Shown: piece after piece, positions 1-8,523 of the stretch
How positions within the stretch are numbered: the first letter of the stretch is position 1
How the letters are laid out: each line of letters opens with the position of its first letter
Origin: Lachnospiraceae bacterium
GTDB taxonomy: Bacteria > Bacillota > Clostridia > Lachnospirales > Lachnospiraceae
Length of the DNA stretch: 39,863 bases
Direction: 5' to 3'
Assembly: GCA_009774625.1 (NCBI GenBank)
Contig: VSOB01000029.1
Location: 1 to 39,863, forward strand
Notes under the pieces: generated by a model
Told to the model about the DNA's origin: nothing
What the model saw: only the letters and a program-made list of their open reading frames with translations
Database searches by the model: none
Translations under genes and position numbers: made by a program

Positions 1-720
1 ATTGATGAAATTTTTTATATTCGCAGTTATCGTGACAATTCGCCTCTGCACAGATGATTTCCTGAGAAACAACTCCATGATTTTTCCAGGATCCTGCAGA
101 GCAATGCAAAGTTTATAGAGTCATATCAGACGTTTTCTCTGGCAAGCATACTGGTCAGATACCTGTATGACAGGATACTGGTGCTCATCGACCGCATTCG
201 GCTATCTGACAGTCTGCGGAAGGAGCAGTGGTATCAGGAGACGGCGCTCTGGTTTTACGGATATATGGAAGAAGCCAGCCGAAGAATAGAAGATCCGGCA
301 CTTCCTATGCTGACGGCGGAAGTCTTTCTTCATCTTCGGGCCGTTATGGAGGCGTTCCCGTTTGAAAAGCAGGAGGCAGAAGTCCAAAAAAAATGGCGCG
401 GCGGTGTGAGGGAAAAGATAAAGGGCAGACTGAAAAACAGAGAAGGAGCATATCTGGGCATCTATGGGACTGGAAACCATACCAGGCTGCTTTTTTCTGT
501 ATATGAGGAGATTGCCTGTGAAACCAGGCGGCAGCTTATCTTTATCGACAGCAGCAAAGTAAGCCATACAGAGAAACTGGAAGGATATGATATCATCAAC
601 ATCAGAGACAGCAGGCCAGATATGGATATCGTGGTATCCAGCTATTTCAACCAGAATGAGATGCGCAGGATGTTGGAGGAGAGAAATCCTTCCGGCAATG
701 TGATCACATTATATGTATAA
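1..720 (+). pseudogene. Broken family 2 glycosyltransferase, C-terminal part with Rossmann-like module
   Basis: One frame is open from the left edge to the TAA at 718-720 except for an in-frame TGA at 55-57. Before the stop it reads FYIRSYRDNS, which matches the YHYRRDNENSS segment of the intact glycosyltransferases downstream. After the stop it continues as a helical region and then a Rossmann-like module (YLGIYGTGN, about 91 codons after the GTG at 181; strand end IFIDSS). Similar coding on both sides of the TGA in one frame points to a nonsense mutation or a base error. There is no ATG after the stop; the only usable start is GTG at 181, with a weak ribosome binding site, which would give a 179-residue remnant without the catalytic domain. 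The 5' part lies outside the window. TGA is an ordinary stop in neighbouring genes, so recoding is unlikely. Confidence 0.6.
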
Positions 721-753
721 AAACAGACAGGAAAAGAAAGAGAGGAATGGAAG

Positions 754-1230
754 ATGAAAAAAGGGATATTGTCGGCAATGGCTGCATGCGCGGGCGCAGC
801 GGCAGGAGCAGGGGCAGTGGCTTACCAGAAAGCAAAAAGACAGGACTATGATTTTAAAGTGATCAAGAAAAATGAAGCCATTTTGAAGATGCTGAACCAG
901 TGGCTGAAACTGAAACAGGAAGGCAGAAGTCTGGAAGGATATTTCAAAGAGAATAATTATAAGAAAATAGCAATTTACGGCTTGAGCTATGCGGGCGAGA
1001 GGCTTCTGGATGAGTTAAAAGGAACAGAGACAGAGGTGCTGTATGCTATTGACCAGAATGCGGATCGTATGTTTGCCGAGGTGGAAGTGGTATCGGCAGA
1101 AGAAGCGCTGGCTCCGGTGGATGTGATTGTGGTAACAGCCATCAGCTATTTTGACGAAATAGAAGAAAAACTGAGTGAGAGGGTAGACTGTCCTGTTGTT
1201 TCACTGGAAGATATCGTTTACGAATTATAG
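754..1230 (+). CDS. Small membrane-anchored protein made of one Rossmann-like module
   Basis: This 158-residue protein starts at an ATG behind GAGGA with a 7-base spacer. Residues 1-25 are Lys-Lys then an Ala/Gly-rich hydrophobic stretch, which looks like a membrane anchor or uncleaved signal. A charged helical part (about 30-68) follows. The rest is a Rossmann-like fold: a first strand and glycine turn (IAIYGLSYAGERLL) and a second strand ending in acid (VLYAIDQN), followed by EVVSAEEA and VIVVTAISY. The same module is fused to the neighbouring glycosyltransferases, the methyltransferase and the acetyltransferase. Here it stands alone, so it may act as a partner or scaffold for those enzymes at the membrane (inference). 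No catalytic residues are recognised and the function is unknown. Confidence 0.75.
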   Translation: MKKGILSAMAACAGAAAGAGAVAYQKAKRQDYDFKVIKKNEAILKMLNQWLKLKQEGRSLEGYFKENNYKKIAIYGLSYAGERLLDELKGTETEVLYAIDQNADRMFAEVEVVSAEEALAPVDVIVVTAISYFDEIEEKLSERVDCPVVSLEDIVYEL

Positions 1231-1257
1231 AATACAGTATGGCAGGAGAAAAGTAAG

Positions 1258-2187
1258 ATGAGTTATTTTAAAAAAGCGAACCGGGTTTTGAAGAGGCTGA
1301 TCCAGTCCGGCAAAAAAGATTTTGTAATTTTCCCGTTTGGAGAACGGGGAATGCAGATCAAACAGATTCTGAATCAGCGATATGGAATTACGGAACGATA
1401 TGTTGTCGATAACGGACTGGCAGAGGAATCGGACAATCCGGATATTCTTAGTCTGAAGGCGTTAAAAGAAGTGGATCTGACTGGGATGATGGTTTTGCTG
1501 GCCAGTGACCAGGAGAGCATTTATCATCAGCTTCGCTGTCAGTTACTGGAGATCGTGGACAGGGAGCAGATCGTGGATGTGTTCTCCCCTTCCATGCATT
1601 ATGATCCGCATGCCTATCTGGACGGCAGATTTTTCGAAAATATAAGGTTTGCGGCGCTGGACTGTGCCGCCAGAGAGATCTACCGTAACGGCGTAGAAGG
1701 ACATATTGCAGAATGCGGCGTGTACAGAGGTGATTTTGCCCATATGATCAGCAGGCTTTTGCCTGACAGGAAATTTTATCTGTTTGATACGTTTGAAGGC
1801 TTCGATGAGCGGGACAATGTGGATCATGAATTTGACACCATTCCTACAGTGTATTTTAACAATACTGCTGTGGATGTGGTGCTGGATAAGATCGGACATC
1901 ATGTGGACACGGTTGTCCGAAAAGGGTATTTTCCGGAAACGGCCAAAGGGCTGGAAGAGGAGCGGTTTGCTTTTGTGAGTCTGGATACAGATTTGTATCA
2001 GCCTATTCTGGCAGGTCTGGAATTTTTCTGGCTCCGTCTGAATCCGGGAGGGATGATTTTTGTGCATGATTTTGCCAGTCTTGCGGGAGTGAGAAAAGCA
2101 GTGATGGAGTATTGCCGGAGAGAGCACATCGGGTATATGCGCATTCCGGATGAATTTGACACGGCAGTCCTTTCAAAGCCGCTGTGA
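1258..2187 (+). CDS. TylF/MycF-type O-methyltransferase with N-terminal Rossmann-like module
   Basis: This 309-residue protein starts at an ATG behind AGGAG. Residues 1 to about 110 form the Rossmann-like module shared in this locus (FVIFPFGERGMQ, then RYVVDNG). Residues 130-309 match the TylF family of metal-dependent, SAM-dependent sugar O-methyltransferases. They show the SAM loop ECGVYRGD (E152-D159), the FDTFEGF segment, the acidic metal site SLDTDLY (D243, D245) and GGMIFVHDF (H270, D271). TylF and MycF methylate sugar hydroxyls on macrolides; here the substrate is more likely a sugar of the surface glycan (inference from context). It lies 27 bases after the small module protein and 27 bases before the next glycosyltransferase, so it is probably in one transcript with both. 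Confidence 0.85.
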   Translation: MSYFKKANRVLKRLIQSGKKDFVIFPFGERGMQIKQILNQRYGITERYVVDNGLAEESDNPDILSLKALKEVDLTGMMVLLASDQESIYHQLRCQLLEIVDREQIVDVFSPSMHYDPHAYLDGRFFENIRFAALDCAAREIYRNGVEGHIAECGVYRGDFAHMISRLLPDRKFYLFDTFEGFDERDNVDHEFDTIPTVYFNNTAVDVVLDKIGHHVDTVVRKGYFPETAKGLEEERFAFVSLDTDLYQPILAGLEFFWLRLNPGGMIFVHDFASLAGVRKAVMEYCRREHIGYMRIPDEFDTAVLSKPL

Positions 2188-2214
2188 TGACTTGACTGAC
2201 AGGAGGGAACAGAC

Positions 2215-3489
2215 ATAGAAGAGAACATTAAAATTACTATAATCGTTCCGGCCTATAATGCGGAATCCTATATACGGGAGTGTCTGGACAGCGCCGTCAG
2301 GCAGACGATTACTCCCAAAGAGATTATCTGTATTGACGACGGCTCAACAGACAATACGCTCAAAATCCTGCAGGAATATGCGGAACGCTATTCTTTTATC
2401 CATTGTCTGCTTCAGGATAATCAGGGAGCGGGTCTGGCCAGAAACTATGGGCTGCGCTTGGCAAGGGGAGAATTTGTGGCCTTTCTGGATGCGGATGACT
2501 TTTATCTGGAGCCGGAATCGCTGGAAACCATGTACCATGCCTGTAAAAAGCATTCTGTTTCCGTCTGCGGCAGTTTCCGCAGGATTCTGACGGAAGGAAA
2601 GTATCAGGAGTTTGAATTGCACCGGGATGTGTGCAGGCCCGGTACGGAAGGGGTAAGGGTTGCTTTTTCCGACTATCAGGATGATCTGCATTATCAGAAT
2701 TATATTTTTGAAAGGAAGCTGCTTTCCCGGCACCGGATTGTATTTCCGCCTTACAGGAGATATCAGGATCCTCCGTTTTTTCTGCAGGCGATGGCGGCGG
2801 CAGGGCAGTTTTGGGTCTGCCCGGTAGAGCTGTATTGTCTGCGGCTGGGACATCAGAATTTCAGAAAATATGAAAAAATGGCAGACCAGACGCTGATGGG
2901 GCTGCGGGACAATATGCGGTTTGCCTGGGAGCATCAGTATACATTGCTGCAAAAGCGTCTGGTGGAACGGATCGAAGGCGAGTACTTTGAGAGAATCGCC
3001 CGGAATCTGAATATGGAAACTGTGGAACTGCTGGTCGATATTTATCGGCATGCTTCTGAGGCGGGGCAGGATATGCGGATTTTCCGGAGGATAGGAGGAT
3101 GCTTTGCCTCTCATGTACTGTATGAAAGGCTGGTGTGGATCAAGCAGAAAAGAGGGACTCTGGCAAGTTGTCTGCAGAAAAGAGGAATCCGTCACATTGG
3201 AGTCTATGGTCTGGGAACGTTCGGAGAAGTGCTGTATCGGGAACTGGCAGGGACAGAAGTGGAGATTCTGTATGGCATTGACAGAAACAAAAAAGAGTTT
3301 TACGGACTTCCGGTAATTTCTCCAAAGGAGAGATTTCCGGATTGTGATGCAGTGCTGATAACGCCTTTGGGCGGGCAGGGGATTGCACAGGAGCTGAAAA
3401 AGAAAACCGGGCTGCCGCTACTTGTACTGGAGGATTTTGTACTGGATGCGGCGGAACAGATAAGAAAGGAAGAAGAAAAAAATGTGTAA
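2215..3489 (+). CDS. Family 2 glycosyltransferase with C-terminal Rossmann-like module; apparent ATA start
   Basis: The frame encodes a GT-A domain from its first residues: ITIIVPAYNAESYI, then IICIDDGSTDNT, then the FLDADDF metal/nucleotide site (D92, D94, D95). The C-terminal module begins near residue 328 (IGVYGLGTFGE, then ILYGIDRN). The frame is closed by TGA at 2197-2199, and the first ATG/GTG/TTG-class codon is TTG at 2458, which would remove the first two strands and the DDGS motif. A strong AGGAGG at 2201-2206 stands 8 bases before ATA at 2215, so I place the start there (424 residues). ATA is a rare start; a G-to-A mutation or base error of an original ATG is equally possible. The gene overlaps the next one by 8 bases (ATGTGTAA). 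Confidence 0.8.
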   Translation: MEENIKITIIVPAYNAESYIRECLDSAVRQTITPKEIICIDDGSTDNTLKILQEYAERYSFIHCLLQDNQGAGLARNYGLRLARGEFVAFLDADDFYLEPESLETMYHACKKHSVSVCGSFRRILTEGKYQEFELHRDVCRPGTEGVRVAFSDYQDDLHYQNYIFERKLLSRHRIVFPPYRRYQDPPFFLQAMAAAGQFWVCPVELYCLRLGHQNFRKYEKMADQTLMGLRDNMRFAWEHQYTLLQKRLVERIEGEYFERIARNLNMETVELLVDIYRHASEAGQDMRIFRRIGGCFASHVLYERLVWIKQKRGTLASCLQKRGIRHIGVYGLGTFGEVLYRELAGTEVEILYGIDRNKKEFYGLPVISPKERFPDCDAVLITPLGGQGIAQELKKKTGLPLLVLEDFVLDAAEQIRKEEEKNV

Positions 3490-4840
3490 GGTGTCTGTAG
3501 TTGTCCCCTCCAAAAATGTGGCGGGTTTTATGAAAAAGTGTCTGGAAAGTGTGAGGAATCAGACACTCTCTGATCTGGAGATCATCTGTGTGGATGCCTG
3601 TTCCACGGACGGTACCAGAGAGATCATCAAAGAATTTCAGCAGCAGGACTGTCGTATCGTACTTTTGGATGATACGATGGGCAGCAGTGGTTATGCGGAC
3701 AATCTGGGCTTTTCCCAGGCAAAGGGTGAATATCTGGCCATTGTGGAATCGGATGATTATATCACTCCTGATATGATGGAAACTCTGTATGAAATGGCAA
3801 AGGCCAATGATCTGGATTATATTAAGGCCAACTACGCCATGTTTATTGAGGACGGAGAAGAAGAGATTGCCATCGAAAATATCCATTCCCTGTCCACACT
3901 GGATATCTATGGGAAAGTGATCCATCCGGCAGAGTATCCGGAGCTTTTGGAGCTGGACGGCTATATGTGGAAGGGTCTTTACCGGAAGGGTTATATTGTG
4001 GAACATAATATCCGGCTGAATGAGACAAAGGGTGCGGCATATCAGGACAACGGATTCCTTCATCAGACATTGTCTCTGGCAAAGCGGGCCATGTATGTGA
4101 ATCAGAGTTTTTATCATTACAGAAGGGACAATGAAAATTCTTCGGACTACAATCCGAAAGGGTTTAAAATGATGCTGGAAGAATACCGGTTTATAGAGCA
4201 GTTTATCGCATCTCATCAGTCTGTCATGGAGCCGTTTATGCAGTGGTATTATCTGAAACTGTATCATCAGTTCAGAGGACAGCTTGCCAAGATTGTCCGC
4301 CATAAGACATACAGTGAGGAAACCGGGAAAGAGATGGAAGGTTACGTGGAACTGCTGCGTGGGGGCATTAGGAACGGAAAGATTTCTCAGGAAATATTCG
4401 GGGAAGAAATCGAAGATATTGCTTTGCTTCTGAACAGCCCGCGGACGTTTTATGACTGGCTGAGAAATAAAGTACTGACCGGAGATAAAATGTACCATGA
4501 TTTTATACGGGAGATCAGGGCGCAGAAAGAACTGGTGCTGGTATGCTGTGGGGATAAGGGTACCAATTTACATATGCTGCTGCGCAGAAACGGGGTTGCC
4601 ACAATTTCTGCCGTATGTGATAATCAGAAAGACAAACAGGGAACGGCATTTTACGGGATACCCATTGTGTCGGTGGAGGATGCGGCCAAAGGGTATCCGG
4701 ATGCATGTTTTGTCATTGCCAACGACAAATATCACAATGATTTAAAACGCCAGCTTCTTGCCCTGCAGGTTCCGGCAGACAGAATCCGGATTTTTAATGC
4801 GGAGATCAATCCTCATTTTGCAACCAACCGGTTAATGTAA
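3482..4840 (+). CDS. Family 2 glycosyltransferase with C-terminal Rossmann-like module (paralogue 1)
   Basis: This 452-residue protein has an N-terminal GT-A domain (VSVVVPSKNVAGFM, IICVDACSTDGTRE). Its acidic metal-site motif is VESDDY (E89, D91, D92), with Glu in place of the first Asp. A central block, GAAYQDNGFLHQT followed by YHYRRDNENSS, recurs in the genes at 4917 and 7086. The C-terminal module begins near residue 351 (LVLVCCGDKGTNLH, then AVCDNQKDKQG, then IPIVSVEDA). The start ATG overlaps the previous stop, which suggests translational coupling. It probably transfers a sugar from a nucleotide donor onto the growing glycan at the cytoplasmic face; donor and acceptor cannot be told from sequence. 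Confidence 0.88.
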   Translation: MCKVSVVVPSKNVAGFMKKCLESVRNQTLSDLEIICVDACSTDGTREIIKEFQQQDCRIVLLDDTMGSSGYADNLGFSQAKGEYLAIVESDDYITPDMMETLYEMAKANDLDYIKANYAMFIEDGEEEIAIENIHSLSTLDIYGKVIHPAEYPELLELDGYMWKGLYRKGYIVEHNIRLNETKGAAYQDNGFLHQTLSLAKRAMYVNQSFYHYRRDNENSSDYNPKGFKMMLEEYRFIEQFIASHQSVMEPFMQWYYLKLYHQFRGQLAKIVRHKTYSEETGKEMEGYVELLRGGIRNGKISQEIFGEEIEDIALLLNSPRTFYDWLRNKVLTGDKMYHDFIREIRAQKELVLVCCGDKGTNLHMLLRRNGVATISAVCDNQKDKQGTAFYGIPIVSVEDAAKGYPDACFVIANDKYHNDLKRQLLALQVPADRIRIFNAEINPHFATNRLM

Positions 4841-4916
4841 TAACGGCGATAACAGAATGATAAAACAACAGGAAAGCAGAGACAGAAAGATGGCGATTGA
4901 TAAGAAAGAGAGTCAG

Positions 4917-6263
4917 ATGATTAAGGTTTCCGTAATGATGCCTTCTAAAAATGTAGGCGCCTATATGGAGGAATGCCTGCAAAGTGTGCGTGGCCAGACA
5001 TTGCAGGAACTGGAAATTCTGTGTGTGGATGCTTTTTCCACGGATGGGACCAGGGAAATTATCAAAAGGCATATGGCAGAGGATGGGCGTATCCGGCTGC
5101 TGGACGATGACAGGGGCAGTACAGGATACAGCTTCAGGAAGGCACTGGAAGAAGCAAACGGGGAATACATAGGCATTGTGGAAACGGACGATTTTATCCG
5201 GGCCGATATGTTTGAGCTGTTGTATGATAAGGCCAGGGAGCATCGCCTGGATTTTGTGAAAGCGGATTTTGAAGCGTTTATGGATATCCGGGGAGAGCGG
5301 TTTTATATGAAGATTCCCACCTTTTATCATGAGGACAGGACGTTTTATAACCGGGTGATTAATCAGGAGATCTGTCACGGGCTCCGTATCTGTGACGGCT
5401 ATATGTGGAAGGGAATCTACCGGAAGGATTTTCTGACAGGAAACCGGATCTTTATGCATGAAACAAAGGGTGCGGCGTTTCAGGACCAGGGATTTCTGTA
5501 CCAGACGGTCCAAAAGGCCAAACGGGTGATGTATCTGGATGAAACGCTGTATTACTATCGGCGGGACAATGAAAATTCCTCTGTTTATTCGGCCAATATG
5601 ATTGAAAAGATGATGGAGGAGTATCATCTGATCGAACAGGACATGGAAGCGGGAAGGCTTTCCATACAGGGCTTTGAAGATGTGTTTTATTATGAGAAAT
5701 TTGCCAGATATAAAAATGTGCTGAAGCATTCTGCCAGGGAAGTGTGGAGAGAAAAACTGGAGGCGGTGAAAGAAGAGTTTCGTGTTCCTTTGCTGAAAGG
5801 ATTTCTGACAAAGCGGTCCGGATATGTCTACCAGGATCTGATGAAGCTGTACCTTTCCCCGGAATATTATATGGAAGAACTGGCACGGGAACTGGATGCC
5901 TGCCGGGACAGGATCAGGAGTGTTGTCCGTATGACGGATGGGAAAGAAGTGGTCATATTTGGCGAAGGACTGATCGGTATGGATATTCTGTGTGCCATGA
6001 GAAGATTTGGCAGCGGCACAGTCAGATGTTTTATGGACAATGATAAGCAAAAATGGGGCAGTGAAAAAAACGGAGTGCGGGTGGAAAGCCCTGAAAGGCT
6101 TGCCTTATATCAGGACTGCTTCTTTGTGATTGCCAATGAAGCGCATGCCACCCGGATCTGGAAGCAGCTTTTGGAAGGCGGAGTATTGCCGGAGCGAATT
6201 GCAGTCTGCGACTATGTGCTGGACTCTTATGAGGTCATGTCCAGAACGATGGAGATAGGGTAG
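4917..6263 (+). CDS. Family 2 glycosyltransferase with C-terminal Rossmann-like module (paralogue 2)
   Basis: GT-A domain: VSVMMPSKNVGAYM, ILCVDAFSTDGTRE and the metal-site motif VETDDF. The shared central block reads GAAFQDQGFLYQT and YYYRRDNENSS. The C-terminal module reads VVIFGEGLIGMD, then CFMDNDKQKWG, then FFVIANE. The frame is open further up, with ATGs at 4857 and 4890. I chose 4917 because it lines this protein up residue for residue with the starts of its paralogues at 3482 and 7086; none of the three starts has a strong ribosome binding site. From 4917 the product is 448 residues, from 4857 it is 468. Close similarity to both paralogues suggests local duplication and divergence of acceptor or donor specificity (inference). 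Confidence 0.85.
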   Translation: MIKVSVMMPSKNVGAYMEECLQSVRGQTLQELEILCVDAFSTDGTREIIKRHMAEDGRIRLLDDDRGSTGYSFRKALEEANGEYIGIVETDDFIRADMFELLYDKAREHRLDFVKADFEAFMDIRGERFYMKIPTFYHEDRTFYNRVINQEICHGLRICDGYMWKGIYRKDFLTGNRIFMHETKGAAFQDQGFLYQTVQKAKRVMYLDETLYYYRRDNENSSVYSANMIEKMMEEYHLIEQDMEAGRLSIQGFEDVFYYEKFARYKNVLKHSAREVWREKLEAVKEEFRVPLLKGFLTKRSGYVYQDLMKLYLSPEYYMEELARELDACRDRIRSVVRMTDGKEVVIFGEGLIGMDILCAMRRFGSGTVRCFMDNDKQKWGSEKNGVRVESPERLALYQDCFFVIANEAHATRIWKQLLEGGVLPERIAVCDYVLDSYEVMSRTMEIG

Positions 6264-6267
6264 GAAG

Positions 6268-7098
6268 ATGGAGTTTTACAGGGAATACAATGATCTGATC
6301 ATGCATTGTCTGGATGACGGAATGCGTAAATTCGGGATTGTCCCATTGGGGGAAAAGGGGATGCTGGTGCAGTATCTTCTGGAACACAGATATGGGATCC
6401 GGGATATTGTACTGGTGGACAATCAGCTCTGCCGGTACAATCCTTCGGTAAAGTCTGTTGCCCGGCTTACGGAAGAGGATATAACCGGCCGCTGTTATAT
6501 CGTGTCAAGTCAGATACCGGAAATTACAGAAGCCATGAAAAAGATCATACCGGAAAAATATTTGTATGGGATAGAAGAAAACAGCAGTTTTTCCTATGGG
6601 CCGGTCAGCAGGCCTTCCCGTGAAGTGGCTTCTGTGGGCCGGTTCTGCAGCACTGCGCCAGGTTCCTGTGTGGTGCCCAACCATCCTATGAATTATGTGT
6701 CCACCCATGAGTTTATGTATTCTTCTTACCATTTTCCACAGATTCAGATTGTAAACAGAGGGGTGGAGTGGGAGGATTTCAATCCGGAAAAGTGCCGGAT
6801 CGGCAATGATGTGTGGATCGGCAGGAATGTGATTATCTTAAACGGGGTATCCATTGGAAACGGTGCGGTCATCGGCGCAGGTTCGGTGGTGACAAAGGAT
6901 ATTCCCGACTATGCGGTGGCAGTGGGAAATCCGGCCCGGGTGATCCGATACCGGTTTACACGGGAACAGATTGACCAGCTCAATGAGATCCGATGGTGGG
7001 ACTGGCCGCTTCAAAAGATAGAAGCCTGTTTTCAGGATTTTAAGGATATTGATGTATTTTTGGAAAAGCATTACAGGAGGGACACATGCCAAAAGTAA
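6268..7098 (+). CDS. CatB-like left-handed beta-helix acetyltransferase with N-terminal Rossmann-like module
   Basis: This 276-residue protein sits 4 bases after the previous stop. Residues 1 to about 100 are the locus's Rossmann-like module (FGIVPLGEKGMLVQ, then IVLVDNQ), very close to the N-terminus of the methyltransferase at 1258. The rest is a hexapeptide-repeat O-acetyltransferase. FCSTAPGSCVVPNHPMNYVS carries the likely catalytic His of this fold, and the repeats run from IGNDVWIGRNVIILNG to IGAGSVVTKDI, with the AVGNPARVIRYRF end typical of the CatB/Vat type. It probably acetylates a sugar of the glycan from acetyl-CoA. The next gene overlaps it by 13 bases. Confidence 0.87.
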   Translation: MEFYREYNDLIMHCLDDGMRKFGIVPLGEKGMLVQYLLEHRYGIRDIVLVDNQLCRYNPSVKSVARLTEEDITGRCYIVSSQIPEITEAMKKIIPEKYLYGIEENSSFSYGPVSRPSREVASVGRFCSTAPGSCVVPNHPMNYVSTHEFMYSSYHFPQIQIVNRGVEWEDFNPEKCRIGNDVWIGRNVIILNGVSIGNGAVIGAGSVVTKDIPDYAVAVGNPARVIRYRFTREQIDQLNEIRWWDWPLQKIEACFQDFKDIDVFLEKHYRRDTCQK

Positions 7099-8417
7099 CC
7101 ATAGTCATCCCGGTCTTAAATGTACAGCCTTACATACGGGAATGCCTGGACAGTGTGGTACATCAGACACTGGCGGATCTGGAAATTTTCTGTGTGGATG
7201 CAGGTTCCACAGACGGGACACTGGAGATCGAACAGGAATATGAAAGACAGGATCCCAGGGTCCGGATACTGGAAGATACGGCACGCAGTACGGGATATGC
7301 CAAAAATCTGGGAATAGACCTTGCTGCCAGCGGCTATGTGGCCATCGTGGAACCGGATGACTATATCGCAGAGGATATGATGGAAAAGCTGTATGATGCA
7401 GCGGTGCGCTATGATCTGGATATGGTCAAAGGAAATTACCGGTCTTTTCTGGGAGAGGGAAAGACGCGTTTATTTGCAGAAAAGGCTGTTTCCCTGTGTG
7501 GGGAAGATTATGAAAAAGTGATCGACCCCAGGTCTGACAACCGGTATTTCGGATGGGATATGTATACATGGACAGGACTTTATAAAAAGAGTTTTCTGGA
7601 AACGTTTGGGATACGGCATAATGAGTCGGGAGGCGCCGCTTTTCAGGATGTGGGCTTCTGGTTCCAGACTTTTTGTTATGCCCGGCGTATCATGCTGCTG
7701 AAAGATTATTTTTACCATTACAGAAGGGACAATCCCAATGCTTCGGTGAACAATCCCAACCGGACTTTTGTGATGTGTGAAGAATATAAGTTTGTAAAAG
7801 ACCGGCTATCCGGAGATACCGGGACATGGGAGCGGGTTCTGCCGGCTTATTATCATGCCCTGTTCAGGAGCTATTTTGTGACTTATGAGCGCCTTGCAAA
7901 GGGGCTGCGGCCGGATTTTGTAAAACGTTTTTATGCGGAGATACGGGAAGGATATGAGCAGGGCGGTATTTGCCGTGCGTTGTTTGATGCGTATGAACTG
8001 GACTATCTGGATGTGCTTCTTGAGTCGGGAGAGCGGTTTGCAGACAAGCTGGAGAGGCAGAAAGCGGGTATGGAGAAAAAGCGGCAGGCCCTGTCTGAGC
8101 GGCTGCAGTCCTGTGGGTGCTGTATTATTTTTTCGGCAGGCAGTCACGGGAGCAATCTGCAGATTCTGCTGAAAACAGCCCTTCACCATGAGATTACGGC
8201 ATTTTGTGATAACAGCCCCCAAAAACAGGGAAAAGAGATCAACGGCGTACCGGTATTGTCTCCCCAGGAGGCGGTGCAGAAGTATCCGGATGCAGTGTAT
8301 CTGATCGCCAACAAACAGTATGGCCTACAGATAAAGGGGCAACTGGCCGATATGAAGATTGCAGAGAGCAAAATCCTGGACTGCAGAGTGGAAGAACTGG
8401 TGGACGGATTTCTATAA
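7086..8417 (+). CDS. Family 2 glycosyltransferase with C-terminal Rossmann-like module (paralogue 3)
   Basis: This 443-residue protein starts at an ATG behind AGGAGGG (7076-7082). The GT-A domain reads VTIVIPVLNVQPYI, FCVDAGSTDGT and the metal-site motif VEPDDY. The shared central block reads GGAAFQDVGFWFQT and YHYRRDNPNAS. The C-terminal module begins near residue 346 (CCIIFSAGSHGSNLQ, then AFCDNSPQKQG, then VPVLSPQEA, then VYLIANKQYG). It overlaps the acetyltransferase gene by 13 bases and ends the run of eight module-bearing genes. A 106-base spacer follows with an imperfect hairpin around 8440-8460. No promoter is clear there, so the oxidoreductase gene may belong to the same transcript. 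Confidence 0.88.
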   Translation: MPKVTIVIPVLNVQPYIRECLDSVVHQTLADLEIFCVDAGSTDGTLEIEQEYERQDPRVRILEDTARSTGYAKNLGIDLAASGYVAIVEPDDYIAEDMMEKLYDAAVRYDLDMVKGNYRSFLGEGKTRLFAEKAVSLCGEDYEKVIDPRSDNRYFGWDMYTWTGLYKKSFLETFGIRHNESGGAAFQDVGFWFQTFCYARRIMLLKDYFYHYRRDNPNASVNNPNRTFVMCEEYKFVKDRLSGDTGTWERVLPAYYHALFRSYFVTYERLAKGLRPDFVKRFYAEIREGYEQGGICRALFDAYELDYLDVLLESGERFADKLERQKAGMEKKRQALSERLQSCGCCIIFSAGSHGSNLQILLKTALHHEITAFCDNSPQKQGKEINGVPVLSPQEAVQKYPDAVYLIANKQYGLQIKGQLADMKIAESKILDCRVEELVDGFL

Positions 8418-8523
8418 TTCTGTATGCAGCGAAACGGCCTGCCGCAGGCAGAGCATCCTGCAGCACGGTTTTTTACAATAGAAACGGTAATAGTAACGAT
8501 CGAAGCACAGGAGGGAACCCCAT

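Noticed and set aside
55..57. TGA read as an amino acid (selenocysteine or altered code)
   Set aside because: TGA ends several neighbouring genes normally and no SECIS-like hairpin is evident after this one.
3140..4498. Long minus-strand open frame (452 codons) opposite the glycosyltransferases
   Set aside because: It lies opposite clear glycosyltransferase coding, has no ribosome binding site, and its protein is rich in His, Ile and Pro without any domain.
4806..6050. Long minus-strand open frame (414 codons)
   Set aside because: Antisense shadow of the glycosyltransferase at 4917; same unnatural composition.
8418..8523. Terminator or promoter between the last module gene and the FAD enzyme
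   Set aside because: A short CTGCC/GGCAG hairpin and a T6 run exist but are separated by about 20 bases and do not form one terminator; no -10/-35 pair with correct spacing.
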